From Agromyces agglutinans (lineage in GTDB: Bacteria; Actinomycetota; Actinomycetes; Actinomycetales; Microbacteriaceae): DNA of 64,000 nt. Below are positions 43,557 through 51,471 of this stretch, in pieces (position 1 is the first letter of the stretch; the number at the start of each line of letters is the position of its first letter). The translations under genes and the position numbers were made by a program. Location of the stretch: positions 62,001 through 126,000 of the forward strand of contig NZ_WJIF01000004.1 in assembly GCF_009647605.1 (NCBI RefSeq), given 5' to 3'. The notes under the pieces were generated by a model. That model ran no database searches and was not told the origin of the DNA. It saw only the letters and a program-made list of their open reading frames with translations.

Positions 43557-43572
43557 CAACTTCGCGAAGTTG
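43557..43572. promoter_or_regulatory. Perfect 16-bp palindrome overlapping the -35 box
   Basis: CAACTTCGCGAAGTTG is fully symmetric, with the central CGCG expected for LacI/GalR-family operators. Its last three bases are the first bases of the TTGACA -35 element. Binding here would block RNA polymerase, fitting substrate-induced control of the galactan importer. No second perfect copy was noticed in the window. Confidence 0.6.
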
Positions 43573-43597
43573 ACAGCGCAGCGCGGCTGTGTATTAC
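43570..43597 (+). promoter_or_regulatory. Sigma-70-type promoter of the galactan importer operon
   Basis: A perfect TTGACA (43570-43575), a 16-base spacer and TATTAC (43592-43597) stand out against the GC-rich background. Transcription would start near 43604, inside the CGCTCACA half-site, giving an 80-base leader to the ATG at 43684, which has the ribosome binding site AAGGAGG. Confidence 0.65.
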
Positions 43598-43683
43598 TGG
43601 GATCGCTCACAGGCACGCTGGCGTCCTTCCGGTCGCGCGGGCCACGGGCCATCCGCAATCACAGCTTTCGACAAGGAGGACGA

Positions 43684-44991
43684 ATGCGAGCTTCATTCCG
43701 CACCGGCGCCGTGGTCGCCGTCGCCGCAGCCGCACTGATCATGACCGGCTGCGCAGCCGACAGCGGGTCCGAGGGGTCGGCCGACGACCCCATCGAGCTC
43801 ACCTACTGGACCTGGGCGCCCAACATGGACAAGGTCGCCGACATCTGGAACGCCGAGCACCCCGAGATCCAGGTCACCGTCAACAAGCAGGACGGCGGCG
43901 ACCCCGCGATCACCAAGCTGCTCACGGCCATCAAGGCCGGCAGCGGCGCGCCCGACCTGATCCAGGCCGAGTACCAGAAGATCCCGACCCTCGTGGCGTC
44001 CGACGCCATCGCCGACATCTCGGGTGCGGGTGGATCCGACATCGCCGATGAGTTCCCCGACGGCGTCTGGGACTCGGTCACGCTCGGCGGCGACGCCGTC
44101 TACGCCGTGCCGCAGGACACCGGCCCCATGATGTTCTTCTACCGCGAGGACCTCTTCGCGCAGTACGGCCTCTCGGTGCCGACCACGTGGGACGAGTACG
44201 CCGAGACCGCTCGCGCCCTGCACGCGGCCGACCCGTCGAAGTACCTCGGCACGTTCTCCGCGAACGACGCCGGCTGGTTCGCGGGCCTCGCGCAGCAGGC
44301 GCACGCGCAGTGGTGGTCGATCGATGGCGAGGCCTGGGGCGTCGGCATCGACGAGGAGCCCACCCAGCAGGTCGCCGAGTACTGGGGCGGCCTCGTGCAG
44401 GAGGGCGTCATCGACAACAAGCCGATGTACACCCCCGAGTGGAACGCCGGACTGAACGACGGTTCGCAGGCCGGATGGCTCGGCGCCGTCTGGGGCCCCG
44501 GCGTGCTCTCGGGCAACGCCGCCGACACGGCCGGGCTCTGGAAGGCCGCACCGCTGCCCACCTGGGACGGCGACGTCGCCAACGGCAACTGGGGCGGATC
44601 CTCGACCGCGGTGACCACGCAGTCGAAGCACGCCGAAGCCGCCGTCGAGTTCGCCACTTGGCTGAACACCGACCCCGAGGCCGTCCAGGCGCTCGTCGAC
44701 GAGGCTGGCATCTACCCGGCCGCGACCGCGGCCGCGGCATCCGTGCTCACCGAAGCGCCCGAGTTCTTCAGCAACCAGCCCGACTTCTACGAGGTCGCCG
44801 CGCAGGCCGCCGACGCGGTCGCGCCGTTCGCCTACGGACCCAACGTCAACGTGGCCTTCAGCGCCTACAACGACGAGTTCGCCAAGGCCGCCGAGGCGAA
44901 GACGGTCGACGCGTTCCTCGCGGCGGTCACCGCGATGCAGCAGGTCACGGTCGACGACCTCGAGTCGAGCGGCTTCACGGTCGCCGAATAA
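43684..44991 (+). CDS. ABC transporter binding lipoprotein for galacto-oligosaccharides (inferred)
   Basis: 435 aa, excellent ribosome binding site (AAGGAGG). Lipobox IMTGC puts the lipidated Cys at C23. Family 1 solute-binding fold: LTYWTWAPNMDKV start, then MMFFYREDLFAQYGLSVPTTW. A Trp-rich ligand region (AQWWSIDGEAW, GNWGGSS) fits sugar stacking. Its place between galactanase, beta-galactosidase and LacI genes makes beta-galacto-oligosaccharide the likely ligand. It is followed by a stable palindrome (45003-45075) that may limit read-through so that the binding protein outnumbers the permeases. Confidence 0.92.
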   Translation: MRASFRTGAVVAVAAAALIMTGCAADSGSEGSADDPIELTYWTWAPNMDKVADIWNAEHPEIQVTVNKQDGGDPAITKLLTAIKAGSGAPDLIQAEYQKIPTLVASDAIADISGAGGSDIADEFPDGVWDSVTLGGDAVYAVPQDTGPMMFFYREDLFAQYGLSVPTTWDEYAETARALHAADPSKYLGTFSANDAGWFAGLAQQAHAQWWSIDGEAWGVGIDEEPTQQVAEYWGGLVQEGVIDNKPMYTPEWNAGLNDGSQAGWLGAVWGPGVLSGNAADTAGLWKAAPLPTWDGDVANGNWGGSSTAVTTQSKHAEAAVEFATWLNTDPEAVQALVDEAGIYPAATAAAASVLTEAPEFFSNQPDFYEVAAQAADAVAPFAYGPNVNVAFSAYNDEFAKAAEAKTVDAFLAAVTAMQQVTVDDLESSGFTVAE

Positions 44992-45002
44992 CACCCGCCG
45001 TC

Positions 45003-45075
45003 GGTCGAGTAGCGCGAAGCGCGTATCGAGACCCCATCCCCTGGTCTCGATACGCACCTTCGTCGCTACTCGACC
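45003..45075. repeat. GGTCGAGTAG palindromic repeat, copy C (complete, hairpin-forming)
   Basis: The left arm begins GGTCGAGTAGCGCG and ends GTATCGAGACC (45033). The right arm starts GGTCTCGATACGC (45043) and ends GCTACTCGACC. The 13 outer and 13 inner bases pair around a short loop. It fills the 109-base gap between the binding-protein and permease genes, the usual place for attenuating hairpins in sugar-transport operons. Confidence 0.9.
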
Positions 45076-45100
45076 GCCGATCTTCAGGAAAGGACCCCGC

Positions 45101-46015
45101 ATGAGCGCCTCGACCCGGCGACGTGCCGCCCTCGTGCCCTACGCGATGCTCGCCCCCGGCATCGTGCTGTTCGCGCTGTTCATGGCGGCGCCCATCGTCT
45201 ACACGCTCGTGCTCTCCTTCCAGAAGGAGGTCGTGAAGGGCCTCGGCCTCGGCTCCGGCGGCAAGTCGTTGCAGTTCGCGGGGCTCGAGAACTACGTCTC
45301 GGCGTTCACCGATCCCGAGTTCGCGGCCAGCGTCGGCCGCGTGCTCGTGTACGGCCTCATCCTCGTGCCCACGATGCTCGGCCTCGCGCTGCTGTTCGCC
45401 CTGTTGCTCGATGCGCGCCGCACGGGAGCCAAGGGCTTCAGCCGCGTCTCGATCTTCCTGCCGTACGCGGTGCCCGCGGTGATCTCGTCGCTGCTCTGGG
45501 GCTTCCTCTACCTGCCCGCCGTGAGCCCGTTCTACTGGGTGTTCGAACAGCTCGGCTGGGAGGTGCCGTCGCTGCTCTCGCCGGGACTCGTCGTCTTCGC
45601 GATCGCGAACATCGGCCTCTGGGGCGGCGTCGGCTTCAACATGATCGTGATGTACACGTCGCTGAAGGCGGTGCCGCAGGAGATCTACGAGGCGGCGACC
45701 ATCGACGGCGCGAGCGAGTGGCAGATCGCGTGGCGCATCAAGATCCCGATCATCGCGCCGGCCCTCGTCATGACCGCGCTGTTCTCGATGATCGCGACGC
45801 TCCAGGTGTTCGCGGAGCCCACGACGCTCCGCCCGCTCACCAACAGCCTCTCGACGAGCTGGTCGCCGCTCATGCTCGTCTACCGCGACGCCTTCACGCG
45901 CGACGACATCTACTCGGCCGCCGCGACCTCGATCATCATCGCGATCGCCACCTTCGCGATCTCCTTCTTCTTCCTGCGCGTCGTGCAGCGCCGCGCCTTC
46001 GGCCAGGAGGACTGA
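45101..46015 (+). CDS. ABC sugar transporter permease (MalF-type)
   Basis: 304 aa, six membrane helices. The EAA loop is PQEIYEAATIDGASEWQIAW. A ribosome binding site (AAAGGA) precedes the ATG, just downstream of the palindromic repeat. It pairs with the permease at 46019. There is no ATPase gene in the operon, so a shared MsiK-like ATPase elsewhere is presumed. Confidence 0.93.
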   Translation: MSASTRRRAALVPYAMLAPGIVLFALFMAAPIVYTLVLSFQKEVVKGLGLGSGGKSLQFAGLENYVSAFTDPEFAASVGRVLVYGLILVPTMLGLALLFALLLDARRTGAKGFSRVSIFLPYAVPAVISSLLWGFLYLPAVSPFYWVFEQLGWEVPSLLSPGLVVFAIANIGLWGGVGFNMIVMYTSLKAVPQEIYEAATIDGASEWQIAWRIKIPIIAPALVMTALFSMIATLQVFAEPTTLRPLTNSLSTSWSPLMLVYRDAFTRDDIYSAAATSIIIAIATFAISFFFLRVVQRRAFGQED

Positions 46016-46018
46016 GCC

Positions 46019-46951
46019 ATGTCGACCACCCTCGATTCCACCTCGACGTCCGCGATCGTGCAGCGCGAGGCATCCGCCCGCCGTCGCGAGGGCCGCGACC
46101 GGCGCGCCGTCACGCGGCATCGCGTGCCCGTGTCGGTCGGCTCGACCGCGGTGCTGCTGATCGGCGCCGTCTACTGCCTGATGCCGGTCGCGTGGGTGCT
46201 CATCGCGTCGACGAAGGATGCCTCGGAGCTGTTCTCGACGTTCACGTTCGCGCCGTCGACCCACCTGTGGGACAACCTCGTCGAGCTGAGCGCCTACCGC
46301 GACGGCCTGTACTGGCGGTGGATGCTGAACACCGCGCTCTACGCGGGCGTCGGCGCGATCGTCTCGACCTATATCTCGGCACTGTCGGGCTACGCGCTCG
46401 CGAAGTACACGTTCCCGGGCAAGGGCGTCGTGTTCAAGGTGCTGCTCATGGGCGTGCTCGTGCCGGGCGTCATCCTCGCCATCCCGCAGTACCTGCTGCT
46501 CGCGCAGGTCGGCCTCACGAACACGTACTGGTCGGTGCTGCTGCCGCAGATCATCAGCCCCTACGGCATCTACCTCGCGCGCATCTACTCGGCGGCCGCC
46601 GTGCCGACCGAGGTCATCGAGTCCGCGCGCACCGAGGGAGCGGGCGAGCTGTCGATCTTCCACCGCATCGCGCTGCCGATGCTCGCGCCCGGGCTCGTGA
46701 CGATCTTCCTGTTCCAGTTCGTCGCGGTGTGGAACAACTTCATGCTCCCGTACATCATGCTCGGCGACGACCGGCTGTTCCCGATCACGGTCGGGCTCTC
46801 GGGCCTGCTGAACCAGGGCGCGACCGTGCCCGCGATGTACACCCTCGTGATCACGGGCGCGCTGGTGTCGATCGTGCCGCTCGTCGCGCTGTTCCTCGTG
46901 CTGCAGCGGTACTGGCGCGTCGACCTCGCGGCGGGCGCGGTCAAGGCGTGA
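46019..46951 (+). CDS. ABC sugar transporter permease (MalG-type)
   Basis: 310 aa. A basic N-terminus (1-40) is followed by six helices. The EAA loop reads PTEVIESARTEGAGELSIF, in which the usual Glu-Ala-Ala is ESA. It begins three bases after the first permease, with GGAGG overlapping that stop. It completes the importer for galactan fragments. Confidence 0.93.
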   Translation: MSTTLDSTSTSAIVQREASARRREGRDRRAVTRHRVPVSVGSTAVLLIGAVYCLMPVAWVLIASTKDASELFSTFTFAPSTHLWDNLVELSAYRDGLYWRWMLNTALYAGVGAIVSTYISALSGYALAKYTFPGKGVVFKVLLMGVLVPGVILAIPQYLLLAQVGLTNTYWSVLLPQIISPYGIYLARIYSAAAVPTEVIESARTEGAGELSIFHRIALPMLAPGLVTIFLFQFVAVWNNFMLPYIMLGDDRLFPITVGLSGLLNQGATVPAMYTLVITGALVSIVPLVALFLVLQRYWRVDLAAGAVKA

Positions 46952-46974
46952 GCCGCCGCCCTACACTGACGAGG

Positions 46975-47991
46975 GTGGGAGAGCAGGCGCCGCGGAAGCG
47001 GCCGACGATCGAGGATGTCGCGCGCGAGTCCGGCGTCTCCCGCGGCACGGTCTCCCGGGTGCTGAACGGCGGCCATTGGGTCAGCCCCGAGGCGCGCAGC
47101 GCCGTCGAGGCGGCGATCAAGAAGACCGGCTACCGCATCAACCCCCACGCCAGGAACCTCGCGACGGCGCGCGCGAACTCGATCGCGTTCCTGCTGACCG
47201 AGTCGCATGAGCGCCTCTTCGAGGACCCGAACTTCTCGGCGCTCATGCGCAGCGCCGCCGCGGCGCTCGCCGAGCACGACCTGCCGCTCGTGCTGCTCAT
47301 GGCCGGCTCCGACGCCGAGCAGCGCCGTGCGACCGAGTTCATCATGGGCGGCCACGTCGACGGCGCACTGCTGGTGTCGTCTCACCGTGGGCGCGAGGGG
47401 TTCCTCGCCGACCTCGTCGCGGCCGAGGTGCCGATCGTCGCGTGCGGCGTGCCGCTCGGCTACGAGCGGCGCGTCGGGTACGTCGCGGCCGACGACCTCG
47501 AGGGCGCGCGCGACCTGGTCGCCTACCTGCGCGATCACGGCCGGCGCCGGATCGCGACGATCACCGGCCCGTCCGATACCTCGGGCGGCACGCAGCGGCT
47601 CGAGGCCTACCGGCTGGAACTCGGCGACGAGTACGACGAACGGCTCGTGGTCGAGGGCGACTACTCGCGCGCGAGCGGCGAGCGAGGCATGCGCGAACTG
47701 CTGCGCCGCGGCGTCGAGTTCGACGCGGTGTTCGCCGCGAACGACGCGATGGCCGCCGGCGCGCTCGACGTGCTGCGCGAGGCCGGCCTGCGCGTGCCCG
47801 AGGACGTCGCGGTCGCCGGCTTCGACGACGCGCCCATCGCGACCCGCGTCGAACCCGCCCTCACGACCATGCGCCAGCCGTTCGACCGCATCGCGCGCGA
47901 GATGGTGCGGCTGCTGCTCGACGTCATCGACGGGCAGCCGGCGGCCCGGATGACGATGCCGACCGAGCTCGTGGTGCGCGAGTCGGCGTAG
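46975..47991 (+). CDS. LacI-family transcriptional regulator of the galactan locus
   Basis: 338 aa from GTG 46975. N-terminal HTH at 11-32 (TIEDVARESGVSRGTVSRVL) with hinge ARNLATARANSI, then a periplasmic-binding-like sensor domain (VDGALLVSSHRG, VFAANDAMAAGALDVLREAGLRVPEDVAVAGFDD). A TACACT -10-like hexamer at 46962-46967 ends seven bases before the GTG, so it may have its own leaderless promoter besides read-through from the permease genes. The natural targets are the palindromes at 43510 and 43557. Ligand is probably galactose or a galacto-oligosaccharide. Confidence 0.92.
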   Translation: MGEQAPRKRPTIEDVARESGVSRGTVSRVLNGGHWVSPEARSAVEAAIKKTGYRINPHARNLATARANSIAFLLTESHERLFEDPNFSALMRSAAAALAEHDLPLVLLMAGSDAEQRRATEFIMGGHVDGALLVSSHRGREGFLADLVAAEVPIVACGVPLGYERRVGYVAADDLEGARDLVAYLRDHGRRRIATITGPSDTSGGTQRLEAYRLELGDEYDERLVVEGDYSRASGERGMRELLRRGVEFDAVFAANDAMAAGALDVLREAGLRVPEDVAVAGFDDAPIATRVEPALTTMRQPFDRIAREMVRLLLDVIDGQPAARMTMPTELVVRESA

Positions 47992-48110
47992 CGGTTCCGT
48001 CCCCGCGACTGGCGTGATGACGGCGAAAGACATCGCCGTCCTCCGGATTGCCGGCGGGGTGGGATACTCGGGCGGCGGCGGCGCCGAGGCCGAAGCCAGA
48101 GGGAGAGACG

Positions 48111-48656
48111 ATGCTGACCGACTACCTCCGCGACCAGGCGTTCGCGATCGCCTGGCTGGCGCTGATGGCCGCCGGGTGGTTCGGCTGGTCGCAGGAGGAC
48201 CCGAAGCCCCGCCTGCGACCGGTGTGGGGCGCGGGATCGGTGCTCGGGTTCCTCCTGGCGGGCGCGTTCGGGGTCGTGGTCTGGCGCAACTGGGCGACGC
48301 CGACGGCGCTGGACGGGCGCTACTGGGTGTTCGGTGTCATCGTGCTCGCCGAGGCCGTGCTCATCGGCGGAGGCTGCCTCCTGCTGGCGCGAAGGAAGCA
48401 GACGCGCTGGTACGGCTGGTGGATCGGACTCTGCGTCGCCCTGCACTTCATCCCGCTCGCCTGGATCTTCGAGGACTGGTCCTACCTGCTGCTCAGCCTC
48501 GTCCAGGTCGCGGGCCTCATCGCGATGCTCCCCGCGCTCCGCCGCGCCGAGTACGCGACGAGCCGGTGGGCGTGCCCGTGGGTCGCAGGCACGTTCCTGC
48601 TCTACGCCGCCGTGTCCGCGGGGCTGTTCCTCAGCGAGTACGGGTATCCGCTCTGA
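48111..48656 (+). CDS. Hypothetical membrane protein
   Basis: 181 aa from the ATG at 48111, preceded by GAGGGAGAG. Five or six hydrophobic segments with many Trp residues (WLALMAAGWFGW, WYGWWIGLC). No family recognised. Its 3' end overlaps the convergent gene at 48631 by 26 bases. Confidence 0.65.
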   Translation: MLTDYLRDQAFAIAWLALMAAGWFGWSQEDPKPRLRPVWGAGSVLGFLLAGAFGVVVWRNWATPTALDGRYWVFGVIVLAEAVLIGGGCLLLARRKQTRWYGWWIGLCVALHFIPLAWIFEDWSYLLLSLVQVAGLIAMLPALRRAEYATSRWACPWVAGTFLLYAAVSAGLFLSEYGYPL

Positions 48657-49215
48657 GCTGCTGCCGCGCCCCGGCCACCGGCGTGAACGCCGTCGTGCGG
48701 CGTGCGGCGAGGTGCAGCCCGCGCATCCGCCAGGCCCACAGTGCGACCGCGAGGGTCGTGAACGCGTAGAGCACGAGTGCCTGCAGCACGTACGCGGGGT
48801 AGTCGATGACCCACGGCGAGGCCGCACCGCCCTCGACGTACGCCGGGTTCGCCGACACGTAGGGGACGGCTTCGGCGAGGGCGTAGCCGATGACCTGGCC
48901 CGCCACATAGACGACGAAGCTCGCCGCGAGGGCGAGCGCGGCAGAGCCGGGAGCCGCGGCCCACGCGCGGCGCGCGGCGCCCATCGCCCGTCGCGGGGCC
49001 CAGCCGGCGGTCGGCGCCAGCCAGGCGCTCATCGCCGGCGCGAAGACATACGCCGCGACGAGCAGGGCGAGGAGCAGGCCGACCCCGAGGATGAGCCCCT
49101 GCTCGGAACCGGCGCGGCTGCGCATGAGCTGGGGGATGAGCAGGAGCACGAGCAGCGGCACGCAGCCGATCAGCGTCGCGAGCCAGGTACGGGCGAAGGC
49201 GGCGGAGGAGGTCAT
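48631..49215 (-). CDS. Hypothetical membrane protein
   Basis: 194 aa from the ATG at 49215 (GGAGGAGG-like sequence is not present; a weak start). Four hydrophobic segments (about 10-30, 40-60, 85-110, 135-160). The C-terminal tail (RGLHLAARRTTAFTPVAG) lies over the end of the convergent gene. Function unknown. Confidence 0.6.
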   Translation of the reverse strand: MTSSAAFARTWLATLIGCVPLLVLLLIPQLMRSRAGSEQGLILGVGLLLALLVAAYVFAPAMSAWLAPTAGWAPRRAMGAARRAWAAAPGSAALALAASFVVYVAGQVIGYALAEAVPYVSANPAYVEGGAASPWVIDYPAYVLQALVLYAFTTLAVALWAWRMRGLHLAARRTTAFTPVAGARQQLRADTRTR

Positions 49216-49296
49216 GGCCTCGACGCTATGGGCGGGGCCGGGTGGCGTGGCATCCGGCTGGCCCCCGGATCGGCGCGGTGGCGGGCCGCGGCGGGT

Positions 49297-49329
49297 GGTC
49301 TCGATACGCTCCGTCGTCGCTACTCGACC
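49297..49329. repeat. GGTCGAGTAG repeat, copy D (single arm)
   Basis: The arm starts GGTCTCGATACGCTCC and ends CTACTCGACC; it matches the right arm of copy C. It forms the 3' end of the MFS gene, encoding VE and the TAG stop on the minus strand. Confidence 0.85.
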
Positions 49330-50663
49330 GACGGGCGCTTGCCGCGCGGAGCGCGCGGCTCCGTGAGGCCGATGTGCACGCGGGTGCGGTGTCGTTCGTA
49401 GAGGATGAACGCCGAGCCGATCGCCCACAGCGGGAACTGGGTGAGGAATGCGATGCGGAACGCCTCGAGCGAGTAGGTCGCGGGCGAGCCCGCGCCCTGC
49501 AGGTCCATCGCGACGCCGATGAAGAGGATCGCGAGCAGGCCCGCCACGAAGCCGCCGCCGTTCACGATGCCCGTCGCCGTGCTGAGCCGGTGGCTCGGGT
49601 TGTACGTGCGCGCGTGGTCGAACGCGATCATCGAAGCGGGGCCGCCGGTGCTGAGCGCGAATGCGAGGACGAACAGCAGCCAGATGGGGGCGGGCCCGGG
49701 CCACAGGATGACGGTGAGCCACGCGAGCGCCTGGAACGCGACGGTGGGCAGCACGAGCATCATCGATCGGCGCATCGGATGCCGGCTCGACAGCGCGCCG
49801 ATCACCGGGCCCGCGACCATGCCGAAGACGACGAACGCGGTGACCACGAGCGACGCGGTCGCGGGCGACAGGCCCTCGCCCGCGGTCAGGAACGGGAAAC
49901 CCCAGAGCATGACGAACGCGGTTCCCGCGAACGGCGTCGTGAAGTGCGACCAGAATGCGAGGCGGGTCGCAGGATGCCCCCACGACTGCACGAAGCCCTC
50001 GCGCAGGTCGGCGGCGCTCGTGACCACCCGGATGGCGCCCGTCTCGGTGTCGACGGAGACGTCCTGCGTGCGGCCGGGCGGGCGGTTGCGCACGATCGCG
50101 AAGGTGAGCACGGCGAAGAGCAGGCCGAGCCCGGCGAGGCTGCCGAAGGCGACGCTCCAGCTCGTGGCGTGCAGCAGCGCCGCGAGCGGGATGATCGAGA
50201 CGATCTGCCCGGCCTGGCCGAGGATGCCCGTCATCTGCACCATGATCGGCGCCCGGCGATCGGGGAACCAGGTCGCGATCAGCCGCAGCACGCTCGGGAA
50301 GACCGCGGCGTCGCCCGCACCGATGAGCACGCGCGCGAGGATGCCGATGCCCACGTCGGACGCGAACGCCATGACGACCTGGCCGGCGACCATGAGCAGC
50401 ATGCCCGCGGTGATGATCGGCCGCGCGCCGAACCGGTCAAGCAGCAGGCCCACGGGGATCTGCATGCCGCCGTACACGGCGAGCTGGATGACGGCGAACA
50501 TCGACAGGGCCGAGGCATCCGCATCGAATCGCACGGCGGCGTCGACGCCGACGGCCGACAGCGACGTGCGGTTCGTGACCGAGAGCATGTAGCCGACGAC
50601 GCCGACCGACCACACGAGCCACATCCGCCATGGGCGGGCTGGGGCGAAGGGCAGCGTGGTCAC
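49320..50663 (-). CDS. MFS transporter
   Basis: 447 aa, about 12 membrane helices. Typical loop 2-3 motif GLLLDRFGARPI and a second-half loop SSRHPMRRSM. An early NRTSLSAVGVDAA segment resembles anion/organic-acid symporter-like MFS proteins found in actinobacteria. The substrate cannot be told. The gene is monocistronic and ends in a REP-like repeat. Confidence 0.85.
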   Translation of the reverse strand: MTTLPFAPARPWRMWLVWSVGVVGYMLSVTNRTSLSAVGVDAAVRFDADASALSMFAVIQLAVYGGMQIPVGLLLDRFGARPIITAGMLLMVAGQVVMAFASDVGIGILARVLIGAGDAAVFPSVLRLIATWFPDRRAPIMVQMTGILGQAGQIVSIIPLAALLHATSWSVAFGSLAGLGLLFAVLTFAIVRNRPPGRTQDVSVDTETGAIRVVTSAADLREGFVQSWGHPATRLAFWSHFTTPFAGTAFVMLWGFPFLTAGEGLSPATASLVVTAFVVFGMVAGPVIGALSSRHPMRRSMMLVLPTVAFQALAWLTVILWPGPAPIWLLFVLAFALSTGGPASMIAFDHARTYNPSHRLSTATGIVNGGGFVAGLLAILFIGVAMDLQGAGSPATYSLEAFRIAFLTQFPLWAIGSAFILYERHRTRVHIGLTEPRAPRGKRPSVE

Positions 50664-50710
50664 GGTCTTTCCACCCTACGCCCGCCCCTCGCCGTGGCGG
50701 AGTGGCCGGA

Positions 50711-50983
50711 TCAGTCGCGGTTCCACGGAAAGAGGTCGGCCGCCTCGGCGCGCGTGAGCCCCGTGCGCGGGTCGCGGATGTCGGGGTCACGCACCTCGTC
50801 GATGCGCTCGCTCGCATGGGCGAGGGCGACCTCGATGCGTTCGCGGTGGGCGGCGACGTAGGCGCTGACGGCAGCATCGACGAGGTCCTTCTTCGTGCGC
50901 CGCAGCAGACGGGCGACGACACCCACCATGCGGTCGGTCTCGTAGTCGATTCGTATCACGCGAGTCGGATGGGTCATTCTCAT
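50711..50983 (-). CDS. Small RHH-like protein (possible orphan antitoxin-type regulator)
   Basis: 90 aa from the ATG at 50983. The N-terminus TRVIRIDYETDRMV is strand-like and is followed by two helices (VARLLRRTKKDLVDAAVSAYVAAHRERIEVAL), the order seen in ribbon-helix-helix proteins. The C-terminus (RDPRTGLTRAEAADLFPW) could bind a partner, but no toxin gene is adjacent on either side. Called from pattern only. Confidence 0.55.
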   Translation of the reverse strand: MRMTHPTRVIRIDYETDRMVGVVARLLRRTKKDLVDAAVSAYVAAHRERIEVALAHASERIDEVRDPDIRDPRTGLTRAEAADLFPWNRD

Positions 50984-51096
50984 GCCCAAGACCCTAGAGG
51001 CGGTGCAGTGCGGCGCCGCCGCCCTCCGCCTCGTTGAGGATGTCGCTCGCAGCGGCGGCCCTGTTGGGGAGCGGTCGCCGGGGCACGCGCTCATGG
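50984..51096. other. Gene-free stretch left of the inverted-repeat element
   Basis: With the following element this is part of a 488-base gap without a gene (50984-51471). These 113 bases carry the upstream region of the small RHH-like gene. No repeat, hairpin or promoter hexamer pair was identified with confidence. Confidence 0.4.
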
Positions 51097-51352
51097 CCCG
51101 CGGTCTTCTTGTGGACTTGTAACCGGTCGATTTGTCGACGTATCGATTCGTCGACGTGTGGCCCCGCTCGATCCCTCGCTTTCCGGCGCAGCCGGACGCC
51201 TCCCCGTTCACTTCGCACTCTGTCGCTGTGTGGATTCGTCGATTTGTAGCCTTGCCGATTTGTCCATCGTCGCCTTGTCCACCGTGTCGATTTGTTGCTT
51301 GGTTGACTTGTCGCCTTTTCGACCCGTTACAAGTCCACAAGAAGACCGCGGG
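51097..51352. repeat. 256-bp element with perfect 27-bp terminal inverted repeats (CTTGTCGA family, copy 3)
   Basis: The left end 51097-51123 (begins CCCGCGGTCTTCTTGTGGAC) and right end 51326-51352 are exact reverse complements. The interior is rich in related words (TTTGTCGACG, GATTTGTCCATC, CTTGTCCACC). There is no ORF resembling a transposase and no obvious target-site duplication. The size and ends fit a MITE-like element; the word content also fits a protein-binding cluster. The right end is shared for 23 bases with copy 1 at 11406. Confidence 0.85.
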
Positions 51353-51426
51353 GTGTAGGGATGTCCCTGCCGGCGATGACCGGCGTACCGGGCCTGGCGT
51401 CGAAACGAAATGCGACGTGATACGGT

Positions 51427-51446
51427 CATACCGACCAGACGGTATG
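51427..51446. promoter_or_regulatory. TetR-type operator, site 1
   Basis: CATACCGACCAGACGGTATG has 7-bp perfect arms (CATACCG/CGGTATG) around six bases and ends 25 bases before the SDR GTG start. Seventeen of its bases recur exactly, in reverse orientation, upstream of the livG gene (55009-55025). The TetR gene at 52224 is the evident candidate to bind it. Confidence 0.75.
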
Positions 51447-51471
51447 CACCGATGACACCGAGGGGATCCCA

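Noticed and set aside
51097-51352. Insertion sequence
   Set aside because: Inverted ends are clear, but there is no transposase and no target duplication, so it is listed as a repeat element only.
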